Positions 7,823 through 21,956 are shown, counted from the stretch's first letter. The stretch is DNA of 64,000 nucleotides from Massilia eurypsychrophila (GCF_002760655.1 NZ_PDOC01000001.1:124001-188000); one strand, 5' to 3'. A program made the numbers and translations. Notes: a model not told the origin generated them from the sequence alone.

Positions 7823-9759
7823 ATGACCATATCGAACAGCAAACAAGCCGCCATCTGCGGCGCCTGGCCTTCGCCCATCAGCGCGGCCCTCGTCGCCGCC
7901 GGCGCTTCGCCGTTGTCGCAGGTGGTGCAGGACGGCGCCGACACCTACTGGCTGGCCGGCCGCGCCAGCGAGGGCGGCCGCACCACGCTGCTGCGCCAGC
8001 GCGGCGCCGACGTCACCGAGCTCACGCCGGCGCCGTTCAATGTGCGCAGCCGCGTGCACGAATACGGCGGCGGCGCGCTGCTGGTGGCCGACGGCACCGT
8101 CTACATTTTGAACTTCGCCGACAACCGGCTGTACGTGCTGGCCGAAGGCTACGGCGCGGTCGCGCTGACGGCCGAAAGCGCGCATCGCTACGCCGACTTC
8201 GTGCTCGACCGCCAGCGCCAGCGCCTGGTCGCGGTGCGCGAAAGCCATGCGGCGGGCGGTGAACCGGTCAACACGGTATGCGCGATCGGCTTCGACGGCC
8301 GCGAGACGGTGCTGGCCGAGGGCAGCGATTTTTATGCCGCGCCGCGCCTGTCGCCCGACGGCAGCCAGCTGGCCTGGATCAGCTGGAACCACCCGCGCAT
8401 GCCGTGGCAGGGCACCGAATTGTGGCTCGCCGATGTCGGCGCCGGCGGCGCTCTGGCCAATGCGCGCCTGGTGGCCGGCGGCGCCGACGAGGCGATCTGC
8501 CAGCCCGAATGGTCGCCCGGCGGCGTGCTGCACTTCGTGTCCGATCGCAGCGGCTGGTGGAACCTGTACCGCTTCGACGGCACGGCGGCGCGACCGCTGT
8601 GCGAGCGCGCCGCCGAATTCGGCGCGCCGCACTGGTCGTTCGGCGGCTCGATGTACGGCTTCCGCTCGGAGCACGAGATCGTCTGTACCTATATCGAGAA
8701 CGGCGTCAGCCGGCTGGCACAGCTGTCCAGCGGCAGCGGCAAGCTCCAGTTGATCGCCAATCCGTACGAAGAGATCCGTGAGCTGCGCGTGGCCGGCAGC
8801 GTCGTCGCCATGCTGGGCGGCGCGCCAACCATCCCGCTGGAACTGGCGCGCATCGACCTCTACACCGGCGGGCACGAAGTGCTGGCCCGCTCGATCACCG
8901 AGCTGCCCGATGCAGGCGACCTGTCGGTCCCGGACAGCATCAGCTATCCGACCAGCGGCAACCGGCTGGCGCATGCTTTTTACTACCCGCCACGCAACGC
9001 CAGGTTCGAGGCATCGCCAGGCAGCAAGCCGCCGCTGATGGTGATCAGCCACGGCGGGCCGACCAGCATGGCCAGCAATACGCTGAAGCTGGCGACCCAG
9101 TTCTGGACCAGCCGCGGCTTCGCCGTGCTGGACGTAAACTACGGCGGCAGCAGCGGCTTCGGGCGCGACTACCGCGACGCGCTCAAGGGCCAGTGGGGCG
9201 TCATCGACGTCGACGACTGCGTCGCCGGCGCGCGCCACCTGGCCGCGCGCGGCCTGGTCGACGCCGAGCGGCTGGTGATCCGCGGCGGCAGCGCCGGCGG
9301 CCTGACCACGCTGTGCGCACTGACGTTCCACGATGTGTTCAAGGCCGGCGCCAGCTACTACGGCGTGTCGGACCTGAAGGGACTCGACCTGGACTCGCAC
9401 AAGTTCGAATCGCACTACAACGAATACCTGATTGCGCCGCAGCCCGAAGCGGAGATGCTGTACATGCTGCGCTCGCCGATCAACCACGCCGCGCAGCTGA
9501 AGCGCCCGATGATCTTCTTTCAGGGGTTGGATGACAAGGTGGTGCCGCCGCAGCAGTCGGAAGTGATGGTCGACGCACTGCGCGCGGCCGGCGTGCCGGT
9601 CGCCTACATCACGCTCGAAGGCGAAGGCCATGGCTTTCGCAAGGCCGACAGCATCGTGCGCACGCTCGAAGCGGAGCTGTATTTCTACCTGCGCATCTTT
9701 GGCGTGACGTCGCCTGAGCCGCTGGCGGCGGTGGCGATCGACAATCTGCCGGAAGACGC

Positions 9760-9763
<4 letters not shown>
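7823..9763 (+). CDS. S9 family peptidase (prolyl oligopeptidase / acylaminoacyl-peptidase type)
   Basis: A 646-residue serine peptidase with an N-terminal beta-propeller region (about residues 30-380, with repeated LSPDGSQLAWISW and WSPGG-type blades) and a C-terminal alpha/beta hydrolase domain. The catalytic triad is visible: Ser490 in RGGSAGG, Asp570/571 in LDDKVVP and His603 in EGEGHGF. The family removes dipeptides or acylated residues from short peptides; specificity cannot be read here. There is no signal peptide, so it is likely cytoplasmic. I chose the ATG at 7823 because homology starts there; no clear Shine-Dalgarno is seen. Its stop overlaps the start of the SNF2 gene (ATGA), so the two form an operon. 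Confidence 0.93.
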
Positions 9764-13893
<4,130 letters not shown>

Positions 13894-13900
13894 ATCAAGC

Positions 13901-14009
13901 GCTGGTGTCAGGTCTGACATTCGGACATTTCTAGACGTCAAAAGCTGGTGTCAGGTCTGACATTCGGACATTTCGCTTGAAAATGTCCGAATGTCAGACC
14001 TGACACCAG
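13901..14009. repeat. REP-like repeat cluster A (two direct copies plus one inverted) downstream of the SNF2 gene
   Basis: The unit GGTGTCAGGTCTGACATTCG... occurs at 13901-13930 and 13944-13973, and inverted at 13981-14009. The second and third copies form a perfect 29-bp stem with a 7-base loop (13974-13980). A run of six T follows at 14025-14030, so the hairpin may also terminate transcription. Related clusters lie at 41113-41210 and 57982-58059. Confidence 0.9.
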
Positions 14010-14046
14010 TGTTATGCAATCATGCATTTTTTGAAGGGCGGGCACC

Positions 14047-14532
14047 ATGGAAGAAGACAATTCGGCGAACGCATCGGCCAACGCCCACGTGGTCGGCGTG
14101 AAGTCGTGGATCGCTTACTTCGGCACTCTGGTGCTGGCGGCGATCCTGTTTTTCGGCCTGCTGCCGCTGGCGTTCATGTGGAACGAGATCGCCGCCGGCG
14201 TGGTGTTCGTCGTCTCGGCAATCATGATCGGCTACCGGCTGCTGCTGCTGCGCAGCGTGCAGCTGTACTACGACGACGTCGGCGTGTGGACCTATTCGGG
14301 CATCCTGCCGTGGAAAAAGGGCTTGAGCGGCGTGAAGTGGCGCGACATGGACGAAGCGACCTTCGTACCCGGCTTCTGGAGCTGGCTCACCGGCTCGTAC
14401 ACGGTGCGCATCGGCCATCGCTTCACCAAGGCCAACGAGATCGTGCTGACCAATATCGCGCGCGGCAAAGCTGCCGTCAATACCCTGAACGCATATCAGC
14501 AGGACCTGATCCGCACGAACGTGATCGACTGA
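14047..14532 (+). CDS. Small membrane protein with a PH-like C-terminal domain, unknown function
   Basis: A 161-residue protein with two adjacent hydrophobic helices (about residues 19-41 and 46-62; for example FGTLVLAAILFFGLLPLAF) followed by a basic, beta-rich C-terminal part (RSVQLYYDDVGVWTYSGILPW, then DMDEATF and YTVRIGHRFTKAN). This layout, two membrane spans then a small beta domain, resembles bacterial PH-domain (YdbT-like) proteins, but I cannot name a family firmly. Its stop codon overlaps the ATG of the next gene by one base (TGATG), so the pair is probably cotranslated. It starts just after the REP-like cluster A. No function is claimed. Confidence 0.75.
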   Translation: MEEDNSANASANAHVVGVKSWIAYFGTLVLAAILFFGLLPLAFMWNEIAAGVVFVVSAIMIGYRLLLLRSVQLYYDDVGVWTYSGILPWKKGLSGVKWRDMDEATFVPGFWSWLTGSYTVRIGHRFTKANEIVLTNIARGKAAVNTLNAYQQDLIRTNVID

Positions 14533-15020
14533 TGATGGAACTCGACGCGGCGATCGCCTTCGTGCGCGAGCACGGGGTGGTACTGGTGTCGGCCACCGGC
14601 CCGGCGCCGACACTGACGGAGGCGATCGCCGGTGAAAAAATCAAGGGCAGCTGGTGGGGCCACCCGAAGGGCAAGCAGATCTTCCCGGTGCTCGAAGCGG
14701 TGTGCGAACACGCCGATGTGCTGGTGTGCCGCCTGGTCGATGGCAAGCTGACACTGGTGCACCGGCGCCTGTGGCCGGCGCTGGCCGCCGCCGCCGCGCA
14801 GTTTGCGCCGGAGCGCCTGTGCCAGGTCACGCAGCAGCACACCGCCGGCGGGCGCCATCGCAACGTCGAGACGGCGTTCGCCGACTGGCTGCCGGCCGGC
14901 GTGGCGGCAGAGGCTCGCGGCATCGGCGTTGACGCCGCGCTGGCTTCGCTGGGGCCGTGGACAGCGGCTTGCCGGCACCTGCATCCAATTGTATCAACGC
15001 CCCGCAAACGGCATGATTGA
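14532..15020 (+). CDS. Conserved hypothetical protein
   Basis: A 162-residue soluble protein beginning MMELDAAIAFVREHG. It contains GSWWGHPKGKQIF near residues 37-49 and the segment DVLVCRLVDGKLTLVHRRLW (about 62-81). I recall this pattern from small proteobacterial proteins distantly related to the AlkZ/YcaQ winged-helix DNA glycosylases, but I cannot confirm that, and no catalytic residues can be assigned. The start is fixed by the one-base overlap with the preceding membrane-protein gene, which suggests a two-gene unit. The 3' end lies close to the start of the DUF885 gene. Confidence 0.75.
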   Translation: MMELDAAIAFVREHGVVLVSATGPAPTLTEAIAGEKIKGSWWGHPKGKQIFPVLEAVCEHADVLVCRLVDGKLTLVHRRLWPALAAAAAQFAPERLCQVTQQHTAGGRHRNVETAFADWLPAGVAAEARGIGVDAALASLGPWTAACRHLHPIVSTPRKRHD

Positions 15021-15066
15021 TGCTAACCTGACGCGCGCGTTTGCACCTACTGACAAGGCTTTTACG

Positions 15067-16965
15067 ATGATGAAAACGAAAATTGCGCTGGCGGTCCTGT
15101 TGGCGACCTTCGCGCTGGCGCCCGCAAGCGCCGCCAAGGAAAAGAAGTCCAACAAGCCGACAGCCGGCAAGGTAGCGAAGGCCGCACCAGGCAAGTCCGC
15201 CAACGCTGGCAAGGGCGGCAAGGCCGCCAAGGCCACTCCAAAAGCCGCGTCCAAGGCCGAACAGGCGCCGGCGCCAGCCTCCGGATCCGCCGAACCTGCG
15301 TCGGACCGCCGCATGGACAGCACCAGCATGCAGTTCCTGACGGCGCAGTGGCGGCTCGATCCGGAAGCGGCGATCCGCGCCGGTAAATACGACGGCGCCG
15401 CCAACCTGACGATCCCGAATTCGGCCACCCGCGCCGCCCGCATCACCTTCGCCGACGACTGGCTGAAGCGCTTCGCCCGCTTCGAGGGACGCTCGCTGTC
15501 GGACAAGCAGCGCACCGACCTGGCGCTGCTGGTCAACAAGCTGCAGGCCGACCGCTTTCAGCTCACGACGCTGCGTGAACATGAATGGAATCCTGCGATG
15601 TACAACATCGCCGAGCCGATCGACCTGATTCTCACCACCGAGTACGCGGCCAAGCCGCAGCGCCTGCGCACGCTGCTCAAGCGGCTGGCCAACGTGCCGG
15701 CCTACTACCAGGCGGCGCAGGCGAGCATCGTCAACCCGACCCACGAACACACGCAGCTGGCGATCGCCCAGGCGCCGGGCACGATCACGGTGCTGGCCGA
15801 CCTTGGCAAGGCGGCGCAGGAATCGATATTGACGGCGCAGGAGAAAGCGATCTTCGCGCAGCGCATCGCCAACGCCGGCTCCGCGCTGATCGGCTACATC
15901 GACTTCCTCGCCGCCCTCGACAGGACGCAGCAGCAGAAGCAGTCGGCACGCCCGTTCAGGATCGGCAAGGCGCTGTACGAACAGAAGTTCGCGTTCGACA
16001 TCCAGGCCGCCGGCAGCGCCGAGCAGACGTACCAGAAGGCGCTGGCCGCGCGCGAAGAGCTGCTGACGCGGATGGACGGCCTGGCCGACCAGCTGTGGGC
16101 CAAGACCATGGGCAGCGCCGCCAAGCCGCAGGACCGCACCCGCAAGATCGGCATGGTGATCGACAAGCTGTCGGCCAACCACGTCGCACGCGAGAACTTC
16201 TTCCCGGAGATTCGCCGCCAGATCGGCGTGCTGCAGGAGTGGGTGGTGAAGAACAACCTGCTCACGCTCGATCCGAAGCGGCCACTGGAAGTGCGCGAGA
16301 CGCCGCTGTACCAGCGCGGCATCGCCGGCGCCAGCATCGACGCGCCGGGCCCGTACCGGCCGCAGGACCGCACCTTCTACAACGTCACGCCGCTCGACGC
16401 GCTGACGGCGCAGGATGCCGAAAGCACGCTGCGCGAGTACAACCACTGGATTCTGCAGATCCTGAATATCCACGAGGCGGTGCCGGGCCACTACGCGCAG
16501 CTGGTGTATGCGAACAAGTCGCCGTCGATGGTCAAATCGCTGTTCGGTAACGGCGCGATGGTCGAGGGCTGGGCAGTGTACGCCGAGCGCATGATGCTCG
16601 AGTCGGGCTACGGCGACAATGCGCCCGAGATGTGGCTGATGTACTCGAAGTGGAACCTGCGCGTGGTGACCAACACGATCCTCGACTACAGCGTGCACGT
16701 GAACGGCATGACGCAGGCGCAGGCGATGGACCTGCTGGTGCGCCAGGCGTTCCAGACCAACGCCGAGGCGAGCGAGAAGTGGCGCCGCGTGCAGTTGAGT
16801 TCAGTGCAGCTGACCAGCTACTTCAGCGGCTACAGCGAAATCATGGAACTGCGCGAACAGCGCAAGCAGGCGCTCGGGCCGAAGTTTGCGCTCAAGGAGT
16901 TCCACGAGCAGTTCCTCAGCTACGGCAACGCGCCGGTCAAAGTGATCCGGGAACTCATGCAGTAA
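15067..16965 (+). CDS. DUF885 family secreted protein (metallopeptidase-like) with Lys/Ala-rich linker
   Basis: A 632-residue exported protein. The start at MMKTKIALAVLLATFA gives a good signal peptide with cleavage near APASAA. Next come about 60 residues of almost pure Lys/Ala/Gly/Pro (KKSNKPTAGKVAKAAPGK and similar), looking like a histone-H1-type linker. The DUF885 domain fills the rest. The zinc-peptidase-like signature NIHEAVPGHYAQ, with VEGWAVYAERMM downstream, is intact, consistent with an HExxPGH-type metal site. DUF885 proteins are thought to be periplasmic carboxypeptidase-like enzymes, but the substrate here is unknown. The linker is unusual and might bind a polyanion such as LPS, DNA or peptidoglycan-linked polymers; that is speculation. 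Confidence 0.88.
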   Translation: MMKTKIALAVLLATFALAPASAAKEKKSNKPTAGKVAKAAPGKSANAGKGGKAAKATPKAASKAEQAPAPASGSAEPASDRRMDSTSMQFLTAQWRLDPEAAIRAGKYDGAANLTIPNSATRAARITFADDWLKRFARFEGRSLSDKQRTDLALLVNKLQADRFQLTTLREHEWNPAMYNIAEPIDLILTTEYAAKPQRLRTLLKRLANVPAYYQAAQASIVNPTHEHTQLAIAQAPGTITVLADLGKAAQESILTAQEKAIFAQRIANAGSALIGYIDFLAALDRTQQQKQSARPFRIGKALYEQKFAFDIQAAGSAEQTYQKALAAREELLTRMDGLADQLWAKTMGSAAKPQDRTRKIGMVIDKLSANHVARENFFPEIRRQIGVLQEWVVKNNLLTLDPKRPLEVRETPLYQRGIAGASIDAPGPYRPQDRTFYNVTPLDALTAQDAESTLREYNHWILQILNIHEAVPGHYAQLVYANKSPSMVKSLFGNGAMVEGWAVYAERMMLESGYGDNAPEMWLMYSKWNLRVVTNTILDYSVHVNGMTQAQAMDLLVRQAFQTNAEASEKWRRVQLSSVQLTSYFSGYSEIMELREQRKQALGPKFALKEFHEQFLSYGNAPVKVIRELMQ

Positions 16966-17093
16966 GCGCCGTAGCCGGGCAAGCGAGCGCGGCGCGAACT
17001 GTTTGTGCAAACGCTGCGCACGTTGATGCTGCGCAGTCGCGCCGCCTGGCGGCATTCTAAGATTGGCTCGCCGACAGCCATCAGGAGAATGCC

Positions 17094-17291
17094 ATGTCCA
17101 AGTCCACTATCGCGCTCGCGCTCGCCGCTGCCCTGGTGGGTTGCGGCGGCGGCGGCGGCGATGAGCCCATCCAGACCAGCGGACCGCAGACGCATCAGCC
17201 GCCGATCCCCAAGGGCGCGTCAACCGATACAGCGGTGCAACCGGAGACCGGCGGCGAGGCAATCGGCCGGCAGCGACAGGGATTGATGTAG
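17094..17291 (+). CDS. Small predicted lipoprotein
   Basis: A 65-residue protein with a classic lipoprotein signal: MSKSTIALALAAALVGC followed by GGGGGDEP. The lipobox cysteine is Cys17. The mature part of about 48 residues is polar, Pro/Thr/Gln-rich and has no recognisable domain, so it is a tiny unstructured outer-membrane or periplasmic lipoprotein. A strong Shine-Dalgarno (CAGGAGAA) lies 5 bases before the ATG, which is the main reason to accept it. Asp-Glu after the glycines does not sit at the Lol-avoidance +2 position (which is Gly), so sorting to the outer membrane is predicted. The function is unknown. Confidence 0.7.
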   Translation: MSKSTIALALAAALVGCGGGGGDEPIQTSGPQTHQPPIPKGASTDTAVQPETGGEAIGRQRQGLM

Positions 17292-17321
17292 ATTGTCGAC
17301 CGGGGCTGCAGGCCGCTCAGG

Positions 17322-17444
17322 CTATCTCGTCGGGGTCCCGGCATGCGTGACGACCGCGAGCGCGATGCCGACAGCGCTGCAAGGGCAGTTGGCAACCGCG
17401 CAGGCGGCGAACAGCATCGCGCCGATGGCGCATCGTCTTCCCAT
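17322..17444 (-). CDS. Possible 40-residue hydrophobic peptide (doubtful)
   Basis: In the 300-bp gap between the lipoprotein gene and tatC, the minus strand encodes MGRRCAIGAMLFAACAVANC and a further hydrophobic stretch, 40 residues in all, with AGGGGCTGCC before the ATG. The start looks like a signal or membrane segment. There is no other support, and it may be chance in GC-rich DNA. Confidence 0.2.
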   Translation of the reverse strand: MGRRCAIGAMLFAACAVANCPCSAVGIALAVVTHAGTPTR

Positions 17445-17546
17445 GGCAGCCCCTGGTTGTCGTCATGTTATTGCTGACAACCCATGGTACTGCGCCCAGT
17501 GCGTGTTTCTCACACTGGCAGTACTGCTAGTAGCATCGTGGAGCGA

Positions 17547-17569
17547 CCGAACCAAAAGGATCGGTTCGG
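17547..17569 (-). terminator. Hairpin downstream of tatC
   Basis: CCGAACC and GGTTCGG form a perfect 7-bp stem around a 9-base loop, 23-45 bases beyond the tatC stop codon. No T-run follows on the minus strand, so it is a weak intrinsic terminator or an mRNA 3'-end stabiliser for the end of the long cluster. Confidence 0.4.
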
Positions 17570-17591
17570 GGCGCAGCAGCGCTCGGCCGGC

Positions 17592-18347
17592 TCAGGCGGT
17601 TTCTTCGGGGGCCTGGGTGTGCTTGACGAATACCGGTGCGATCAGGATGCCCAGTTCGAACAGCAGGCACATCGGCAGGGCCAGCGCCAGCTGGCTGACC
17701 ACATCGGGCGGCGTCACGATGGCGGCGATGACGAAGGCGCCGACGATGGCGTACGGCCGCACTTCCTTCAGCTTGGCCACGCTGACCACGCCCATGCGCA
17801 CCAGGATCACCACCACCACCGGCACCTCGAAGGTGGCGCCGAACGCGAGGCACATCGACATGACGAAGTCGAGGTAGTTCTCGATGTCGGGCGTGACGGC
17901 GATCGAACTGGGCGCGAATTCGCCGATGAACTTGAAGACGCGGCCGAACACGAAGAAGTAGCAGAACGCGACGCCGCCCATGAACAGCAGGGACGACGAC
18001 AGCACCAGCGGCAGCACCAGCTTTTTCTCGTGCGTGTACAGGCCCGGCGCGATGAACGCCCACAGCTGGTAGAACACCCACGGCAGCGCCAGGATGAAGG
18101 CAATCACCAGGGTGACCTTCATCGGCACCAGGAACGGCGCGATGACGCCGGTGGCGATCATCTTCGAGCCGACCGGCAGCGAGGCGATCATCGGCCGCGC
18201 GATATAGTCGTAGATGGCCGCCGGCCCCGGCCACAGCATCAGCACGGTGCAGATCAGGGCGATGCCGATCGAGGATTTGACCAGCCTGTCGCGCAACTCG
18301 ATCAGGTGGGAGATGAAGGTCTCTTCGCCCGCTGCAGTATCTGTCAT
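17592..18347 (-). CDS. tatC: Sec-independent protein translocase TatC
   Basis: TatC is the multi-spanning inner-membrane component that binds twin-arginine signal peptides. The 251-residue protein opens with EETFISHLIELRDRL, the conserved cytoplasmic N-terminus, then six membrane segments, with the periplasmic-loop signature FIAPGLYTHEKK after the second span and the conserved acidic ETPPD-like loop later (IVTPPDVVSQ). It overlaps the tatB stop codon by one base (TAATG). It is the last gene of the minus-strand cluster, with a hairpin just beyond. Confidence 0.97.
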   Translation of the reverse strand: MTDTAAGEETFISHLIELRDRLVKSSIGIALICTVLMLWPGPAAIYDYIARPMIASLPVGSKMIATGVIAPFLVPMKVTLVIAFILALPWVFYQLWAFIAPGLYTHEKKLVLPLVLSSSLLFMGGVAFCYFFVFGRVFKFIGEFAPSSIAVTPDIENYLDFVMSMCLAFGATFEVPVVVVILVRMGVVSVAKLKEVRPYAIVGAFVIAAIVTPPDVVSQLALALPMCLLFELGILIAPVFVKHTQAPEETA

Positions 18348-18832
18348 TAGAAGAAGGAAGAGGGGGTGGAGGCGCGCGGCCGGAATTTCTTGACGCGCGC
18401 GGCGCCCGAGATGAGGTGGGTGCGCCCGCCATGGCGCTGCTTGTACCAGCCAGGCACCGCGGCGTTACGCGAGAGCTTCTTGCGGCGGAAGTCGCGCGCC
18501 TTGCGTTCGAGGTCGGACATCGTCGCCGGCGACGATGTCGCCCCCGGATGGTCGCGCCACGCCGCCTCGACATCGTCGGCGGCGCCCTGGAAGCTGTTCT
18601 CGACGTCGGCCTTGATCGAGTGGGCCGTTTCCGTCACTTCCTTGTGCAGGTTGCGCAGTTCGTCGAGCTCGATTTCGCGGCTCACTTCGGACTTGACTTG
18701 GTGCAGGTAGCGCTGGGCACGGCCGTACAGGGACCCGGCCATCCGCGCCACCTTGGGCAGCTTCTCGGGGCCGATGACGATCAGCGCGACGACACCGATA
18801 ATGGCGAGTTTGGAAAGTCCAAGATCGATCAT
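18347..18832 (-). CDS. tatB: Sec-independent protein translocase TatB
   Basis: TatB joins TatC to form the receptor complex for twin-arginine substrates. The 161-residue protein has the N-terminal membrane helix MIDLGLSKLAIIGVVALIVI, the conserved GPEKLPKVAR hinge and an amphipathic helix running into a long charged coiled region (QVKSEVSREIELDELRNLHKE). The C-terminal tail is basic and less conserved, as is usual. The order tatA-tatB-tatC with a one-base overlap to tatC shows an operon. Confidence 0.95.
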   Translation of the reverse strand: MIDLGLSKLAIIGVVALIVIGPEKLPKVARMAGSLYGRAQRYLHQVKSEVSREIELDELRNLHKEVTETAHSIKADVENSFQGAADDVEAAWRDHPGATSSPATMSDLERKARDFRRKKLSRNAAVPGWYKQRHGGRTHLISGAARVKKFRPRASTPSSFF

Positions 18833-18878
18833 GGATGGGCAAAGTCAGACAGGGACGCCTGCTGGGCAGGCGCCGGCG

Positions 18879-19100
18879 TCAGAACTTCGATTTCTCTTTC
18901 GTCTCGACGTCGATGGTGGACTTGTCGGCAACCTGCGACGGCGGCACCGCGGCTTTGTCTTCGTCGCCCTTGACGCCATCCTTGAAGCCCTTGACGGCCT
19001 TGCCGATGTCCGAACCCATGCCGCTGATCTTCTTGGTGCCGAATACCAGCATCACCACGACCAGCACGATCAACCAGTGCCAAATGCTCATTGAACCCAT
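18879..19100 (-). CDS. tatA: Sec-independent protein translocase TatA
   Basis: TatA oligomers form the variable pore of the Tat system. The 73-residue protein has one N-terminal membrane helix ([16 protein letters not shown]), the FG-T-KK hinge ([10 protein letters not shown]) and the amphipathic [13 protein letters not shown] segment, then a polar tail. There are two adjacent ATG codons; I prefer the second (19100) because AAGGAG then sits 6 bases upstream, and the first would be too close. Position directly before tatB supports the call. Confidence 0.95.
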   Translation of the reverse strand: MGSMSIWHWLIVLVVVMLVFGTKKISGMGSDIGKAVKGFKDGVKGDEDKAAVPPSQVADKSTIDVETKEKSKF

Positions 19101-19188
19101 CATATTCTCCTTGCGCGGCGCCAGCCGCCTTCAATTCGTGGAAACGTACGAAACCAGTATACGCGATGCTGGGTTTTCGTGCCCTACA

Positions 19189-19560
19189 TCAGCGCTGGCC
19201 CCGCCATGGGCGCGGCCCGCCGTACATGTGCAGGTGCAGATGGTACACCTCCTGGCCGCCGTCGGGGCCGCTATTGATGAGGGTCTTGTAACCGCCGCCG
19301 GGGGTGCCGTCGGCGTCGTAGGTCACCGCGCAGCCATGCTCGGCGGCAAGACGGGGCGCCAGCGCCAGCATCTTGCCGAGCAATTCGATGTGGCTGTCAT
19401 TGCATTCCGACAAGGTTGCGACGTGAATCTTCGGGATCACCAGCAGGTGCACCGGCGCTGCCGGCTTGATGTCCTTGAAGGCGAACAGGTCGTCGTCCTC
19501 GTACACCACCGCGGATGGGATTTGCTTGGCGGCGATCTTGCAAAACAGGCAGTTGTCCAC
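19189..19560 (-). CDS. hinT: HIT-family purine nucleoside phosphoramidase (HinT-like)
   Basis: HinT proteins hydrolyse adenosine 5'-phosphoramidates and related nucleotide conjugates. The 123-residue protein starts MDNCLFCKIAAKQIPS, with the family's N-terminal Cys pair CLFC, continues with VHLLVIPKIHV, and has the catalytic histidine triad HLHLHMYGG near residue 108. It begins with GTG and lies 13 bases after hisE. In Burkholderiales this gene regularly sits between the his and tat genes, which fits its place here; a functional link to either pathway is not established. Confidence 0.93.
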   Translation of the reverse strand: MDNCLFCKIAAKQIPSAVVYEDDDLFAFKDIKPAAPVHLLVIPKIHVATLSECNDSHIELLGKMLALAPRLAAEHGCAVTYDADGTPGGGYKTLINSGPDGGQEVYHLHLHMYGGPRPWRGQR

Positions 19561-19573
19561 TTGTCGGCTCCGG

Positions 19574-19945
19574 TCAGTGTTTGTCGGTTTCGGCGGCGTC
19601 GCGCAGGACGTCCTTGCGGGCCGCTTTTTCTTCGATGCCGGAGATGCCCTCGCGCCGCGCCAGCTCGTCGAGCACCTGCTGCGGCGTCAGGTTGAACTGC
19701 GCCAGCATCACCAGCGTATGGAACCACAGGTCGGCGCACTCGTACAGCACCTTCGAGGCGTCGCCGTCGACGCGCGCGTCTTTGGCCGCCATCACCGTCT
19801 CGGTGGCCTCCTCGCCGATCTTTTTGAGGATGGCGTCGTCGCCCTTGGCGAACAGCCGCGAGACGTACGACTTTTCCGGGTCGCCGCCGTTTTCAAGCTT
19901 GCGCGATTCAATTACGGCTGCCAGGCGGGCCAGTGTCACGCTCAT
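19574..19945 (-). CDS. hisE: Phosphoribosyl-ATP diphosphatase
   Basis: HisE carries out the second step of histidine synthesis, hydrolysing phosphoribosyl-ATP to phosphoribosyl-AMP and pyrophosphate. The 123-residue protein belongs to the MazG-like fold; the Mg-binding motif [12 protein letters not shown] and the following [10 protein letters not shown] are clear. The ATG overlaps the hisI stop codon (ATGA), and the start is fixed by that overlap. HisE and HisI are separate proteins here, unlike the fused enzyme of enteric bacteria. Confidence 0.96.
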   Translation of the reverse strand: MSVTLARLAAVIESRKLENGGDPEKSYVSRLFAKGDDAILKKIGEEATETVMAAKDARVDGDASKVLYECADLWFHTLVMLAQFNLTPQQVLDELARREGISGIEEKAARKDVLRDAAETDKH

Positions 19946-20367
19946 GTTGTTTTCTTCGGTTTGGTATAAATCGTTTTCGGATCCTGCAGCACCGGGTCGA
20001 CGCTCTTCCAGTCGTCGCCCTCGAACTTCTGGAAGAAGCACGAGTGGCGCCCGGTATGGCAGGCGATCGAGCCGGCCTGCTCGATCTTGAGCAGCACGAC
20101 GTCCTCGTCGCAGTCGAGGCGGATCTCGAGCACCTTCTGGATGTGGCCGGACTCCTCGCCCTTGTGCCACAGCTTCTTGCGCGAGCGGCTCCAGTACACC
20201 GCTTCGCCCAGTTCCACCGTGCGCGCCAGCGCATCGCGGTTCATCCAGGCGAACATCAATACGTCGCCGCTGGCCGCTTCCTGGGCGATCACCGGCACCA
20301 GGCCGTTCTCGTCCCAGCGGACTTTCTTGAGCCATGCATTGCCGGCAGTGGAGGTGGCGGTTGTCAT
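19942..20367 (-). CDS. hisI: Phosphoribosyl-AMP cyclohydrolase
   Basis: HisI opens the adenine ring of phosphoribosyl-AMP, the third step of histidine synthesis, using zinc. The 141-residue protein has the conserved segments [30 protein letters not shown], the Mg-binding RLDCDEDVV and the zinc-ligand motif [10 protein letters not shown]. It lies between hisF (9-base gap) and hisE (4-bp overlap). The first ATG, with AGGAGC upstream, is the natural start. Confidence 0.97.
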   Translation of the reverse strand: MTTATSTAGNAWLKKVRWDENGLVPVIAQEAASGDVLMFAWMNRDALARTVELGEAVYWSRSRKKLWHKGEESGHIQKVLEIRLDCDEDVVLLKIEQAGSIACHTGRHSCFFQKFEGDDWKSVDPVLQDPKTIYTKPKKTT

Positions 20368-20376
20368 GCTGCTCCT

Positions 20377-21138
<762 letters not shown>

Positions 21139-21141
21139 TGG

Positions 21142-21918
21142 TTAGGCTTCCCCCTCGCCGGTCAGCTCGTCGGCGCGGACCTGCGCCGTGGCCAGGTCGA
21201 GCGTGCCTTCGTAGATCGAGCGCCCGCAGATGACGCCTTCGATGCCTTCGTCCTGCACCGCGCACAAGTCTTCAACGTCCTTCAGGTTGTGCACGCCGCC
21301 GGAGGCGATGATCGGTACGCGCACCGCCTGCGCCAGCTTGACGGTCGCTTCGATGTTCACGCCGCCCATCATGCCGTCGCGGCCGATGTCGGTGTAGACG
21401 ATCGATTCGACGCCGTAGCCTTCGAACTTCTTGGCCAGGTCGATCACTTCGTGGCCGCTCATCTTGCTCCAGCCGTCGGTGGCGACCTTGCCGTCGCGGG
21501 CGTCGAGGCCGACGATGATGTGGCCAGGGAAGGCGCCGCAGGCGTCGTGCAGGAAGCCGGGATTTTTCACCGCGGCGGTGCCGACGATGATGTAGGTGAT
21601 GCCGTCGTCGAGGTAGCGCTCGATGGTGTCGAGGTCGCGGATGCCGCCGCCCAGCTGGACCGGGATCTCGTCGATCTCGTTATCGAGGGCGAACTCCTGC
21701 ACCACCTGCAGGATCGACTTGACGGCCGCCTCGTTCTTCGGCTTGCCGGCAAAGGCACCGTTCAGGTCGACCAGGTGCAGGCGGCGCGCGCCTTTCTTCA
21801 GCCAGTGCAGCGCCATTTCGGCGGGGTCTTCGGAAAAGACGGTGGCAAGTTCCATATCGCCTTGTTTGAGGCGTACGCAGTGACCGTCTTTGAGGTCGAT
21901 GGCAGGAATGAGCAGCAT
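21142..21918 (-). CDS. hisA: ProFAR isomerase
   Basis: HisA catalyses the Amadori isomerisation of ProFAR to PRFAR, the fourth step of histidine synthesis. It is a 258-residue beta-alpha barrel: [17 protein letters not shown] carries the first catalytic aspartate, [13 protein letters not shown] the second, and [12 protein letters not shown] and [11 protein letters not shown] the two phosphate sites. It is slightly longer than E. coli HisA (245), mostly through a charged C-terminal tail. It lies between hisH and hisF. Confidence 0.98.
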   Translation of the reverse strand: MLLIPAIDLKDGHCVRLKQGDMELATVFSEDPAEMALHWLKKGARRLHLVDLNGAFAGKPKNEAAVKSILQVVQEFALDNEIDEIPVQLGGGIRDLDTIERYLDDGITYIIVGTAAVKNPGFLHDACGAFPGHIIVGLDARDGKVATDGWSKMSGHEVIDLAKKFEGYGVESIVYTDIGRDGMMGGVNIEATVKLAQAVRVPIIASGGVHNLKDVEDLCAVQDEGIEGVICGRSIYEGTLDLATAQVRADELTGEGEA

Positions 21919-21956
21919 GGTCGGCGGTGTCGGTTAGTTGAAGAAGATGGAGGAAT

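Noticed and set aside
13901-14009. CRISPR array
   Set aside because: The repeats are direct and inverted copies forming hairpins, only three in number, with no equal-length unique spacers and no cas genes.
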